A stretch of 13,522 bases of DNA, taken from assembly GCA_020881085.1 (NCBI GenBank), contig JAJIYR010000038.1, positions 1 to 13,522 of the forward strand. Direction: 5' to 3'. Both the position numbers and the translations under genes were made by a program. The first letter of the stretch is position 1. Every line of letters starts with the position of its first letter. The notes beneath the pieces were generated by a model. It made no database searches. It was given only the letters and a program-made list of their open reading frames with translations, and was not told where the DNA came from. This document shows, in pieces, positions 1 through 8,289 of the stretch. The DNA comes from Rickettsia endosymbiont of Bryobia graminum (GTDB taxonomy: Bacteria > Pseudomonadota > Alphaproteobacteria > Rickettsiales > Rickettsiaceae).

Positions 1-83
1 TGCTTCACTGATTTATCAGATACTTGTAATAATTTTACTGCTTCTCGTTTAAATTCATCTGTATATTTTATTCCTTTTGGCAT
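1..83 (-). CDS. IS3-family transposase OrfA, N-terminal fragment (runs off the edge)
   Basis: Only the first 27 codons are visible, starting at the ATG at 83 on the minus strand. The peptide begins MPKGIKYTDEFKREAVKLL. The YTDEFKREAVKL pattern is the hallmark of the N-terminal helix-turn-helix of IS3-family OrfA proteins, which bind the element's ends and, after a programmed frameshift into OrfB, form the full transposase. AAAGGAG lies upstream at a sensible distance, so expression looks intact. Whether the element is complete cannot be judged because the rest lies outside the window. A truncated copy is equally possible. Confidence 0.8.
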   Translation of the reverse strand, partial: MPKGIKYTDEFKREAVKLLQVSDKSVK

Positions 84-139
84 TTCTTTTACTCCTTTTC
101 TTTTATAGACTACGTGTCCGGAAAAGTAGTACTAGATCA
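1..139 (-). mobile_element. IS3-type insertion sequence, one end only
   Basis: This is the end of an insertion sequence that continues beyond the left edge. It contains the start of a transposase OrfA gene (1-83) and a short untranslated leader. Read on the minus strand, a possible terminus begins TGATCTAGTACTAC near position 139. That fits the TG...CA ends usual for IS3 elements, but the other end is outside the window, so neither the inverted repeat nor a target duplication can be confirmed. A good Shine-Dalgarno-like AAAGGAG lies just before the OrfA start. The exact boundary is a guess. The family call rests on the encoded peptide. Confidence 0.6.
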
Positions 140-307
140 GGTATGAGTTGATCCTTTTAGATGGAATTATCCTATTTTCGTGGAAACACATTTACCATTG
201 CTCTTTGCTTGTAGGGAATTCTCAATTTATAGCTAATCTAATCCAGAGAATTAGATATTATTTTCTCTATATTTTGAAAATTATACTAATAATAGTAATT
301 TAACTGA
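140..307. other. Gene-free spacer between the IS end and ruvB
   Basis: I see no gene here. A 17-codon open frame starts at 161 but has no support. Downstream of ruvB there is a 7-bp inverted repeat, ATCTAAT (236-242) and ATTAGAT (250-256), with a 7-nt loop. On the ruvB strand it could form a weak stem, but no T-tract follows, so it is a poor intrinsic terminator. Part of this spacer could be remnant insertion-sequence DNA. Confidence 0.4.
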
Positions 308-1306
308 TTATAATAATTTATTATATTTTATTCCTATGTGATCAAAAGCCGCTTTAGTTAGCATTCGTCCTCTGGGTGTTCTTTGTAAAAAGCCAATTTG
401 GATTAAATATGGTTCTATAGTTTCTTCTATAGCATCACGTTGTTCTGATAAAGCTGCGGCAATAGTTTCTATACCTACTGGACCACCGGAATAACTATCT
501 GCAATAAATTTTAAATATCTGTAGTCATTGCTATCTAAGCCTATTTTATCAACCTCTAGACGATTTAAGGCGGTATTAGCTATTTCTTGATCTATTTCTA
601 ACCTATCGTCAACTGATGCAAAATCTCTTATTCTTTTAATTAATCTTATAGCGATTCTTGGTGTTCCTCTACTGCGTCTAGCTATTTCCTCTAAAGCCTG
701 GTTAGTTAAAGCAATTTCCAATAATTGACTAACTCTATGTAAGACTAATTTTAATTCTTCAACATTATAGAAATTTAAGCGTAGTGGAATACCAAACCTA
801 TCCCTTAAAGGGTTACTAAGTAAGCCAAGTCTAGTAGTTGCTCCAACTAAAGTAAAATTTGGTAAATTAATTTTTACTGATCTAGCAGATGGTCCTTCAC
901 CAATAATTATATCTAAAGCAAAATCTTCCATGGCTTGATATAATGTTTCTTCAATATTAGTGCTGAGGCGATGAATTTCATCAATGAATAAGATATCATT
1001 ATCTTGTAAATTGGTAAGTATTGCAGCTAGATCAGCTGCCTTAGATATTGCAGGTCCTGAGGTTGACTTAAAGTTAACTCCCATTTCTTTAGAGATAATT
1101 TGGGCTAAGGTAGTTTTGCCAAGTCCAGGGGGGCCATAAAATAAAGTATGATCTAATTGCTCAGACCTGTTTTTAGCAGCCTGAATGAAAACCGATAAAT
1201 TTTCCTTTATTTGTTGTTGACCTACAAATTCTTTTAAATAGCTAGGTCTTATGGAGAATTCTTGTTCGTTAGGAAGCTTATCTGCTGATAAAATATTATT
1301 ATCCAT
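308..1306 (-). CDS. ruvB: Holliday junction branch migration ATPase RuvB
   Basis: RuvB is the hexameric AAA+ motor that, loaded by RuvA, drives branch migration of Holliday junctions in recombinational repair. With 332 residues the length is normal. Visible motifs are Walker [10 protein letters not shown] (58-66), Walker B FIDEIH (D109/E110), the sensor region GATTRLG, the LRDRFG segment expected to carry the arginine finger, the GTPRIA sensor-2 region, and a C-terminal winged-helix domain with RTPRGR. I chose the ATG at 1306. An in-frame GTG at 1315 would add three residues, but the ATG has GTGGA just before it and overlaps the ruvA stop by 8 nt, typical of translational coupling. The C-terminus after RTPRGR is shorter than in Rickettsia RuvB as I remember it. 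It is cotranscribed with ruvA; ruvC is not in the window. Confidence 0.97.
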   Translation of the reverse strand: MDNNILSADKLPNEQEFSIRPSYLKEFVGQQQIKENLSVFIQAAKNRSEQLDHTLFYGPPGLGKTTLAQIISKEMGVNFKSTSGPAISKAADLAAILTNLQDNDILFIDEIHRLSTNIEETLYQAMEDFALDIIIGEGPSARSVKINLPNFTLVGATTRLGLLSNPLRDRFGIPLRLNFYNVEELKLVLHRVSQLLEIALTNQALEEIARRSRGTPRIAIRLIKRIRDFASVDDRLEIDQEIANTALNRLEVDKIGLDSNDYRYLKFIADSYSGGPVGIETIAAALSEQRDAIEETIEPYLIQIGFLQRTPRGRMLTKAAFDHIGIKYNKLL

Positions 1307-1895
1307 TATTTCCACGTGCTTTTAGAGCTTGTTTAATTAAATCATTAAGAGAGATGTCATTATTTTTAGAAATAATATCATGTATTAAGTTTTGCGCTTC
1401 GTTTTTACTAATACCAAGGGAAGTTAAGGCAAGTATTGCATCAGATGTTAAATTCCTATTTGAAGTGTCGATGGTTAAATTATTTGGATCAGCAGAGCTT
1501 AATATCTTATCTTTTAATTCAACAATGATTCGTTCTGCTAATTTGCTACCAACTCCAGAAACAGACTTAAATACTTCTTTATCTCTTCTTGCTATTGCTG
1601 TTTGAATTTGTTCAAGAGATAGATTAGATAAGATCCCCAGAGACATTCTTGTGCCGATACCATTTACTGATTGTAATATATTAAAAAAACTCTTTTCTTC
1701 TAATGATAAAAAGCCATAAAGATTAATATGGTCTTCCCTTACATGTGTTTCAATAAATAACTGGCAGAATTCATTAATTGCTAATTTACTTAAAGTAATA
1801 TTAGAACAATATACTAAATACCCAACACCATTAACATCAATAATAACATGGTCACTAGAAGAAGAATCTACTTTGCCTTTTAACTTACCAATCAT
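1299..1895 (-). CDS. ruvA: Holliday junction branch migration protein RuvA
   Basis: RuvA is a tetramer that binds the four-way junction and recruits RuvB. The 198 residues match the family length. The N-terminal OB-fold domain begins MIGKLKGKV and includes VNGVGYLV. Two helix-hairpin-helix DNA-binding motifs are visible ([14 protein letters not shown] and [13 protein letters not shown], the second followed by IVELKDKI). A linker leads to the small C-terminal domain that contacts RuvB ([20 protein letters not shown]). Its stop overlaps the ruvB start. A small membrane-protein frame ends 14 nt before its ATG, suggesting a three-gene transcript. There is no obvious Shine-Dalgarno sequence, so translation may depend on coupling to the upstream frame. 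Confidence 0.96.
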   Translation of the reverse strand: MIGKLKGKVDSSSSDHVIIDVNGVGYLVYCSNITLSKLAINEFCQLFIETHVREDHINLYGFLSLEEKSFFNILQSVNGIGTRMSLGILSNLSLEQIQTAIARRDKEVFKSVSGVGSKLAERIIVELKDKILSSADPNNLTIDTSNRNLTSDAILALTSLGISKNEAQNLIHDIISKNNDISLNDLIKQALKARGNNG

Positions 1896-1909
1896 AATAT
1901 CTAATCATT

Positions 1910-2169
1910 CTAATTTTTTGGTTTATGATCTTTAGTGACTATATAAGTGATTATTGGGGCTATGGTTAATATACTAGCAAAAATATAATGTATTAATTTA
2001 GGGTTTTCCATACAATGGCATTGTCCATCTTCAGGAAGGCTTAATGAAAATATAATATACGCTACTATTAAAGTGATAAATATATACATAAGTAAATATG
2101 TTATATATTTAAGTCCTAACCAAAATTTTTTTATCTTATATTTTTTTTGCTAATACTGATATTATACAT
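1910..2169 (-). pseudogene. Small two-helix membrane protein, frameshifted at a poly-A tract
   Basis: I do not recognise this protein. Read from the ATG at 2169, translation gives MYNISISKK and stops after 12 codons. Eight consecutive A residues (minus strand, 2141-2148) lie in that stretch. Adding one A would join this start to a downstream frame that stays open to the TAG at 1910-1912, giving an 86-residue protein. It would have a basic N-terminus (KKKYKIKKFW), two hydrophobic segments (residues about 17-43 and 61-77 of the joined protein), a loop with PEDGQCHC, and a charged C-terminus. If intact it would be a small inner-membrane protein cotranscribed with ruvAB. Alternatives are a shorter intact gene starting at the ATG at 2089 (59 residues), rescue by polymerase slippage on the A-tract, or a sequencing error. 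Confidence 0.5.
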
Positions 2170-2234
2170 CTAACCAATTAATATCTTCAAGTTTATAATA
2201 ATTACAATTAACATTTTATAGTACTAAATGCATT

Positions 2235-3494
2235 ATGACAAGACCAGCATTTCTAATAGCTTTTTTTACAACAATTATTCGTTACTATGATTATGCGCTT
2301 TTTGGTTTATCAGCAGCAATTTTATCTAAGAATTTCTTACCACCAAGTAATAATAACAATCAGCTACTATTATTTTACGCAATATATGTTGTAGCTGTAA
2401 TAGCAAGACCTATAGGATCAATTATTTTTGGTTTTATAGGTGATAAATATGGTAGGGCAATTTCCGTTAAAATTTCAATTTTTTTAGCTACTGGTTCAAC
2501 AATTCTTATAGGATTAATTCCTGATTTTAATAAAATAGGGATATTAGCTACTTGTATTCTAACTTTTTGTCATATGGTATTTCTAGTAAGTCTGTCAGGA
2601 GATATAGATGGAATAAAAATTTATGCTGTAGAAAAAATAGGCAAATTCCATAAAAATTATATCAATGGCGTTATAGTATTTTGTACTCAAATAGGGGCAT
2701 TATTTGCTGCCACAATGTATCATTTTTCAACAAAATTTCCTGATATAAATTATTTATGGCGTCTCAATTTTATTATTGGAGGGGTTTTAGGTATATCTAT
2801 CATACTGATGAGGCACTTATTCCAAGAAAGCGAAGAATTTTTACAATATAAACGAGATAATAAATCTTATGAGGTAAAGTTTCTTGATTTAACAACAATA
2901 TTAAAAAATACATTTGGCAAATTTATTATAGTGTTGATAATTAGTGGTTGTATAGGAGGCATTTATCACTTTCTTGCTATTTTTTGGGGAGTATTTGCAG
3001 CAAAAGCTGCTGTAATTATGGATTCATCGCAAGCTCAAATTCTTAATATATGGATAATAGTACTTTATGGTATTATGTCTATTTTCTCAGGTATTTTAGC
3101 TGATAAATTTAATTCTAAGAAACAGATATATATATCATTAATATTTAGCATCATAGCTGTTAGTGTTGTCTATTTCTTGCTACATAATAATGAGGAAATA
3201 GTATATTATTTCCCCCTTATTATTATATCTATGATGCCGTTTTATTCAGTACCTCTACAGATTATAGTACAATCTATATTTGCAACTAATATTAGGGCAC
3301 GAATGTACAGCTTAGCCCATTCACTTGGTGGCATGTTGATTTCATCAATGACGCCATTTTTTAGTATGTCGTTATGGAAATATACTGGTTCAATATACTT
3401 GGTATTAGGCGTCCTTGGGATATTATTATTATTACTACTCATTGCAGTAATTTTTCTATATAATAATGCAAGTTTTACTAAAGCTAATGTTTAG
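2235..3494 (+). CDS. MFS permease, ProP-type (diverged copy)
   Basis: This is a 419-residue, roughly 12-helix inner-membrane transporter of the major facilitator superfamily. It is closest in appearance to the ProP/metabolite:H+ symporter proteins that Rickettsia carry in several copies. The N-terminus (IIRYYDYALFG) aligns by eye with the second permease at 10152 (IVEYYDYSLYG), and the loop 2-3 signature is GDKYGR (69-74). Where the second copy has the family-like AGEYDGAA, this one has SGDIDGIK (121-128), and its N-terminal EYYDY is RYYDY. Loss of conserved acidic residues may mean altered coupling, different substrates or relaxed constraint. The substrate is unknown. The msbA-like gene follows after 19 nt, so the two are probably cotranscribed, and the gene is divergent from the ruv block. 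Confidence 0.85.
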   Translation: MTRPAFLIAFFTTIIRYYDYALFGLSAAILSKNFLPPSNNNNQLLLFYAIYVVAVIARPIGSIIFGFIGDKYGRAISVKISIFLATGSTILIGLIPDFNKIGILATCILTFCHMVFLVSLSGDIDGIKIYAVEKIGKFHKNYINGVIVFCTQIGALFAATMYHFSTKFPDINYLWRLNFIIGGVLGISIILMRHLFQESEEFLQYKRDNKSYEVKFLDLTTILKNTFGKFIIVLIISGCIGGIYHFLAIFWGVFAAKAAVIMDSSQAQILNIWIIVLYGIMSIFSGILADKFNSKKQIYISLIFSIIAVSVVYFLLHNNEEIVYYFPLIIISMMPFYSVPLQIIVQSIFATNIRARMYSLAHSLGGMLISSMTPFFSMSLWKYTGSIYLVLGVLGILLLLLLIAVIFLYNNASFTKANV

Positions 3495-3513
3495 CAATTA
3501 AAAAATTAATATA

Positions 3514-5256
3514 ATGAATTATGATTATAGCTCTTATACCACTTTAAAAAGATTGGGATTAGATTATATAAAACCTTATACAAAACAATTATTAGTAGCA
3601 ATATTCTTTATGATAATTGCTGCAGCCTGTTCTGCTAATATAGTAAGGTTAGTGCAGCCAACAGTTGATCAGGTTTTTTTGACTCAAGACGGGAAAATGT
3701 TATTCTTATTACCTGTAATGGTAATATTAACTTTTTCTATTAAAGGTATTGCTGAATATTATCAAGGTTATTTAATTAAATTTATTGGTCAGAGAATCTT
3801 AACTGATTTACAGATAAAAATGTATGAGCATTTATTATCTGCTGATATTTCATTTATTCAGTCCCAATCATCAGGACGTTTAATATCCCGTTTTACTAAT
3901 GATATTTCTATGATGCGTGGTGCAGTATCAAATTTACTTGTTGGTTGTGCTAAATATTTGTTAACAGTAATATTCCTTATTATATTAATGTTTAGCCTTG
4001 AACCAGTATTATCCTGTGTAGTGTTTATAGTGTTTCCATTAGCGATTTACCCAATTCAAAAATTAGGTAGAAGGATCAGAAAAATATCTGGTCAAGCCCA
4101 AGAAGATTTAGCTAATTATACTTCAAGATTAGACGAAACTTTTAACTCCATTAAAATTGTTAAATCTTTTTTAGGTGAAAAGATCGAAAGCAAAAGAGCT
4201 TTACTAATTTCTCATAATGTTTTGAATTTTTTAAAGAAAACTGCCAAATTAGATGCATTAATTTCACCAATTATGGAAATACTGTGTGGTTTTGTTGTTG
4301 CTGGAATTATTTGGTATGGCGGATATTTGATTATGCATGGAAAAACGACGCCAGGAGCCTTATTTGCCTTTATTACAGCGTTTGTATCAGCTTATCGGCC
4401 ATTTAAAAGTCTAGTTGCTTTAAACGTAAATCTTCAAGAAGGAATTTCTGCTACAAAAAGGATATTTAATATTCTGGATACTGAACCAGTTATTAAGGAT
4501 AGTCCTAGTGCTGAAGATATTAACTTATCTAAACCAGAAATAATTTTTAATAAAGTAGGGTTAAAATTTAATAATAGGATAGCGTTAAAATCAATTGATT
4601 TAAAGTTACCAAAAGGAAAAATTACAGCTTTTGTTGGACGATCAGGTAGTGGAAAAACTTCTCTATCTAATTTGCTAGTAAGATTTTACAATCCTTCGTT
4701 TGGAGATATTTTAATTAATAATAATAATCTTAAAGATATAAAAATTAGTTGTTTAAGAAGTCAGATTTCTTTAGTAACTCAGGATACTACCCTATTTGAC
4801 GCAAGCATTGCTGATAACATTACTTATGGTAATATAGAAGCATCTCGTGAGGATATTATTGAGGCGGCTAAATATGCTGATGCTCATGAATTTATTTCTC
4901 AGCTCCCAGAAGGTTATGATACTATAATTGGCCATCAAGGCTCAACCCTTTCAGGTGGTCAGCGTCAACGTATAGCAATAGCAAGAGCTTTTCTAAAAGA
5001 TGCTCCAATTCTAATATGGGATGAAGCTACAAGTTCTTTAGATCAGAATTCTGAAAAAATGATTTTAGATTCGTTAGTCAAGGTTCGTGAAAATAAGACT
5101 ACCTTAATTATCACTCATCGTTTATCAACAATTCAGGATGTTGATAATATAGTTGTTATGAAGTCAGGAGTGGTATTTGAACATGGAAACCATAAAGAGT
5201 TAATGAAAAATCAATCTGAATATTACAGGTTATATAATAAAGAATTAGGGGAATAG
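3514..5256 (+). CDS. msbA: MsbA-type ABC exporter (lipid A/phospholipid flippase-like)
   Basis: This is a half-transporter of 580 residues with an N-terminal six-helix membrane domain (about 1-310) fused to an ATPase domain. Motifs seen are Walker A GRSGSGKTS (375-383), the Q-loop VTQDTTLFD, signature LSGGQRQR (479-486), Walker B ILIWDE (499-504) and the switch histidine H535 in THR. Length and the membrane-domain motif SGRLISRFTND match MsbA, which flips lipid A-core or phospholipid across the inner membrane as a homodimer. In Rickettsiaceae several MsbA-like proteins exist, so the exact substrate is inferred. It follows the ProP-type permease by 19 nt and converges on queE. Confidence 0.88.
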   Translation: MNYDYSSYTTLKRLGLDYIKPYTKQLLVAIFFMIIAAACSANIVRLVQPTVDQVFLTQDGKMLFLLPVMVILTFSIKGIAEYYQGYLIKFIGQRILTDLQIKMYEHLLSADISFIQSQSSGRLISRFTNDISMMRGAVSNLLVGCAKYLLTVIFLIILMFSLEPVLSCVVFIVFPLAIYPIQKLGRRIRKISGQAQEDLANYTSRLDETFNSIKIVKSFLGEKIESKRALLISHNVLNFLKKTAKLDALISPIMEILCGFVVAGIIWYGGYLIMHGKTTPGALFAFITAFVSAYRPFKSLVALNVNLQEGISATKRIFNILDTEPVIKDSPSAEDINLSKPEIIFNKVGLKFNNRIALKSIDLKLPKGKITAFVGRSGSGKTSLSNLLVRFYNPSFGDILINNNNLKDIKISCLRSQISLVTQDTTLFDASIADNITYGNIEASREDIIEAAKYADAHEFISQLPEGYDTIIGHQGSTLSGGQRQRIAIARAFLKDAPILIWDEATSSLDQNSEKMILDSLVKVRENKTTLIITHRLSTIQDVDNIVVMKSGVVFEHGNHKELMKNQSEYYRLYNKELGE

Positions 5257-5493
5257 ACTTAGAGTCTAAGATTAATATTTTTCTTGACTTAACTTAATGT
5301 AGAAACTACCTTTTGTAAAAGAGATGTATACATTTAGTACCAATATCTCGCTAAAATTTTTATATATTTTAATCTCTTTTGGGTATATTCCACGCTGCTT
5401 GCGGCGGGGATTACTTTTATTTATAATTAAAACATTGTACTTAATTTATCCATTCAAAAAAGTTTAAGGTTGTTTGACATACCAAACGTATTA
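5257..5493. other. Convergent intergenic spacer with several inverted repeats
   Basis: This spacer separates the msbA-like and queE stop codons and contains no gene I can support. It holds a short stem GTAG-AAA-CTAC (5299-5309) followed by TTTT, a weak terminator-like signal on the plus strand. It also holds a 9-bp inverted repeat AAAAGAGAT (5317-5325) / ATCTCTTTT (5372-5380) with a 46-nt interior, and the GC-rich hairpin at 5390-5409. The position between converging genes suits bidirectional termination, but a mobile palindromic repeat or small RNA cannot be excluded. Confidence 0.45.
5390..5409. repeat. GC-rich hairpin, possible dispersed palindromic repeat
   Basis: Arms CCACGCTGC (5390-5398) and GCGGCGGGG (5401-5409) pair over nine positions with one A/G mismatch and one T-G wobble around a TT spacer. 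A physically folded loop would be wider because two nucleotides cannot close a hairpin. The stretch is 80% G+C inside a very AT-rich genome, which makes it stand out as a structural or repeat element. No strong T-run follows on either strand, so a classic intrinsic terminator is not clear. Confidence 0.45.
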
Positions 5494-6156
5494 CTACTCA
5501 ATTTTCAATATTTTATGTATTTGTAAAGAGAGACGATATCCATATTTTAAAGCTAGTTCAATAGCAAGCTGTTCATTTTCTTTATTTAGAGTTTGATCAC
5601 ATTGGTCCATAGGTTGGATAAAAACTGGAATATTATATTTGGTTTGACCTAGTTCTGGTACCTGAGAATAGTAGGGGAGATTTTTAGCTATTAGAAATTT
5701 AACAGCTTGTAATTTTGGTAGTAGATCTTCTCTTATTAAAGAGTAGCCGTTATTCTGGGCTTTTGGTGAGCACACTATATGTATAGAATTAGGAATATCA
5801 CGATATAATGTCCCATTAGTTTCTATTTGTATAGTATGCCCTAATTTTAATAATATACTACATAATGGTTCAATATTTTGTCTAAAAGGTTCTCCACCGG
5901 TTATAACTATTAGCGTATTAGATGTTATATAGAATTTATTTATTTCTTCTATAATTTTATCAATGGTTAATGTATCAAAATCATCAAACTCAGTATCACA
6001 GAAATTACAAGCAAGATTACACCCACTGAGCCTAATAAATATTGCTGGCATGCCAACAAACGGTCCTTCACCTTGAATAGTATTGAAAATTTTTTTAACT
6101 TCTAGGGTGGTACCACTATTAAAAATGGCTGGTTTTTTAGGATTTTGTCCAAACAT
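5494..6156 (-). CDS. queE: 7-carboxy-7-deazaguanine synthase QueE
   Basis: QueE is a radical-SAM enzyme that contracts 6-carboxytetrahydropterin to 7-carboxy-7-deazaguanine, on the route to preQ0 and queuosine in tRNA. The 220 residues fit the family. The substrate-binding start FNTIQGEGPFVGMPAIFIRLSG (written here as FNTIQGEGP then a conserved FIRLSG) leads into the iron-sulfur cysteines of CNLACNFC (C46, C50, C53), a CX3CX2C pattern, and then TGGEPF. It is the last gene of the minus-strand block, 82 nt after mreC. An 8-bp inverted repeat lies just before its start. The other preQ0 genes are not in the window. Confidence 0.93.
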   Translation of the reverse strand: MFGQNPKKPAIFNSGTTLEVKKIFNTIQGEGPFVGMPAIFIRLSGCNLACNFCDTEFDDFDTLTIDKIIEEINKFYITSNTLIVITGGEPFRQNIEPLCSILLKLGHTIQIETNGTLYRDIPNSIHIVCSPKAQNNGYSLIREDLLPKLQAVKFLIAKNLPYYSQVPELGQTKYNIPVFIQPMDQCDQTLNKENEQLAIELALKYGYRLSLQIHKILKIE

Positions 6157-6164
6157 GTTTCGGT

Positions 6165-6186
6165 CTATAAAAACTTTCTTTTATAG
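6165..6186 (-). promoter_or_regulatory. Small hairpin in the queE leader
   Basis: CTATAAAA (6165-6172) and TTTTATAG (6179-6186) form an 8-bp perfect stem with a 6-nt loop, 8 nt before the queE start codon. In the mRNA it would sit where the ribosome binds, and no Shine-Dalgarno sequence is visible. It does not look like a preQ1 riboswitch because the conserved C-rich and A-rich segments are missing. All-AT stems arise often by chance in this genome, so the role is uncertain. Confidence 0.25.
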
Positions 6187-6238
6187 TTTATATTATTAAT
6201 TTAGTCAAATAATGGGATTGATGCCAGTATAGTTTAGA

Positions 6239-7081
6239 CTAATTTGTAGCTGGCATTAAGATATTAACAAACTCTACTGTAGACAAGTCTACTAGGGGTT
6301 TCACAGTAACATTATTATAATTAATATTACTTACATGTCCTACAGTAATACCAGAAGGATAAATATTACCATGTCCAGAGGTACTAACTGTTTCATCTTT
6401 TTGAATCAAATTAGTTTCAGGTAAATATAGTATTTTGCAATTATTGCCATCACCAGTTATAATTCCTTTCTCTTTTGATAGAGAAGTAATAATTGGAATT
6501 CTCGAATTTACATCATTAATCAGCATAACTTTAGAATAATTATTACTTACTTCTATTATTCGTCCAACTAAATCCTGACCATGAGTTACAATTTGATTAA
6601 CTTCTATACCTTGTTTTGTTCCTACAGAGATTATAGCGGTTTTGCTAAAAGGGTTTAAGGCAACACTAATTAATTTAGCCGTAATATATTTATATTGTTG
6701 TTCTTCAACAAGTGTTAATAACCCTCTGAGTTCTTTATTTTCTGTTTGCAGTAAATATAAATTATTCTCTAACTGTTTTAATTTAGTTATTTCTAACCTT
6801 AATTTAATGTTTTCCCTTGCTAAATCTTGAATATAAATAAAATTTTGAGTTAGGACATTAATTTTATGAAAGATAGTTTCATGGATTGATAGTAAGCTGG
6901 AAATATAACTGCCAAATATTTCTAAAGAAATAGAAGAAAGTTTTTTAGGAGAAGAAGTATAGACGTATAATGATAATATTAATAATAATATTATCATTAT
7001 ACGTCTGAAAGTAGTAAGTATAAAGCGAAAAAATATAGATATTTCGCTATTAGTCCTAACTCTATTTTCTAGTAACGCCAT
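6239..7081 (-). CDS. mreC: Rod shape-determining protein MreC
   Basis: MreC is a bitopic inner-membrane protein whose periplasmic part links MreB filaments to the peptidoglycan synthesis machinery. The 280 residues show a short cytoplasmic N-terminus, one membrane helix (about 28-42, rich in I and L), a coiled coil (about 84-121) and the C-terminal beta-barrel domain containing the conserved DLVGRIIEVSNNYSKVMLI-type segment. It starts 2 nt after the mreB stop, so the two are surely cotranscribed. The membrane helix is encoded by a perfect 21-bp inverted repeat (6961-7006), an unusual feature. No mreD is visible next to it; queE follows instead. Confidence 0.93.
   Translation of the reverse strand: MALLENRVRTNSEISIFFRFILTTFRRIMIILLLILSLYVYTSSPKKLSSISLEIFGSYISSLLSIHETIFHKINVLTQNFIYIQDLARENIKLRLEITKLKQLENNLYLLQTENKELRGLLTLVEEQQYKYITAKLISVALNPFSKTAIISVGTKQGIEVNQIVTHGQDLVGRIIEVSNNYSKVMLINDVNSRIPIITSLSKEKGIITGDGNNCKILYLPETNLIQKDETVSTSGHGNIYPSGITVGHVSNINYNNVTVKPLVDLSTVEFVNILMPATN
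6961..7006. repeat. Perfect 21-bp inverted repeat inside mreC
   Basis: The left arm (6961-6981, beginning AGACGTATAATG) is the exact reverse complement of the right arm (6986-7006, ending CATTATACGTCT), with a 4-nt spacer ATAA. Every one of the 21 pairs matches; extension fails at the next base on each side. It lies 75 nt into mreC and encodes residues 26-40, the start and most of the membrane anchor. The mRNA would fold into a long uninterrupted hairpin. It could attenuate mreC relative to mreB, pause translation, or be a by-product of template-switch mutation. Confidence 0.9.
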
Positions 7082-7083
7082 TA

Positions 7084-8148
<1,065 letters not shown>

Positions 8149-8289
8149 CTAAATTTTTATATTTTATAATATTCTTTATACTGTAAAAATTAGAAAATAG
8201 GTAAATCAATTTTAAATTTTTAGGAAAATATTTTATAAGTATGGGTGTTTACTGATTCTAGTCTTATATAAATAAAAACTTTATATAAT

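Noticed and set aside
1354..1605. An 83-codon open frame antisense to ruvA
   Set aside because: It lies wholly inside the well-conserved ruvA gene on the other strand and has no family-like sequence or ribosome-binding site.
3242..3442. A 66-codon open frame antisense to the first permease
   Set aside because: It is the mirror of AT-rich membrane-helix codons and has no independent support.
5257..5290. Intrinsic terminator right after the msbA-like gene
   Set aside because: CTTAGA-G-TCTAAG has too short a loop to fold as such, and the T-run is interrupted and several bases away.
6157..6238. preQ1 riboswitch before queE
   Set aside because: A small stem is present, but the conserved C-rich loop and A-rich tail of preQ1 classes are absent.
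6642..6830. A 62-codon open frame antisense to mreC
   Set aside because: It mirrors the mreC coiled-coil coding region and shows no protein features of its own.
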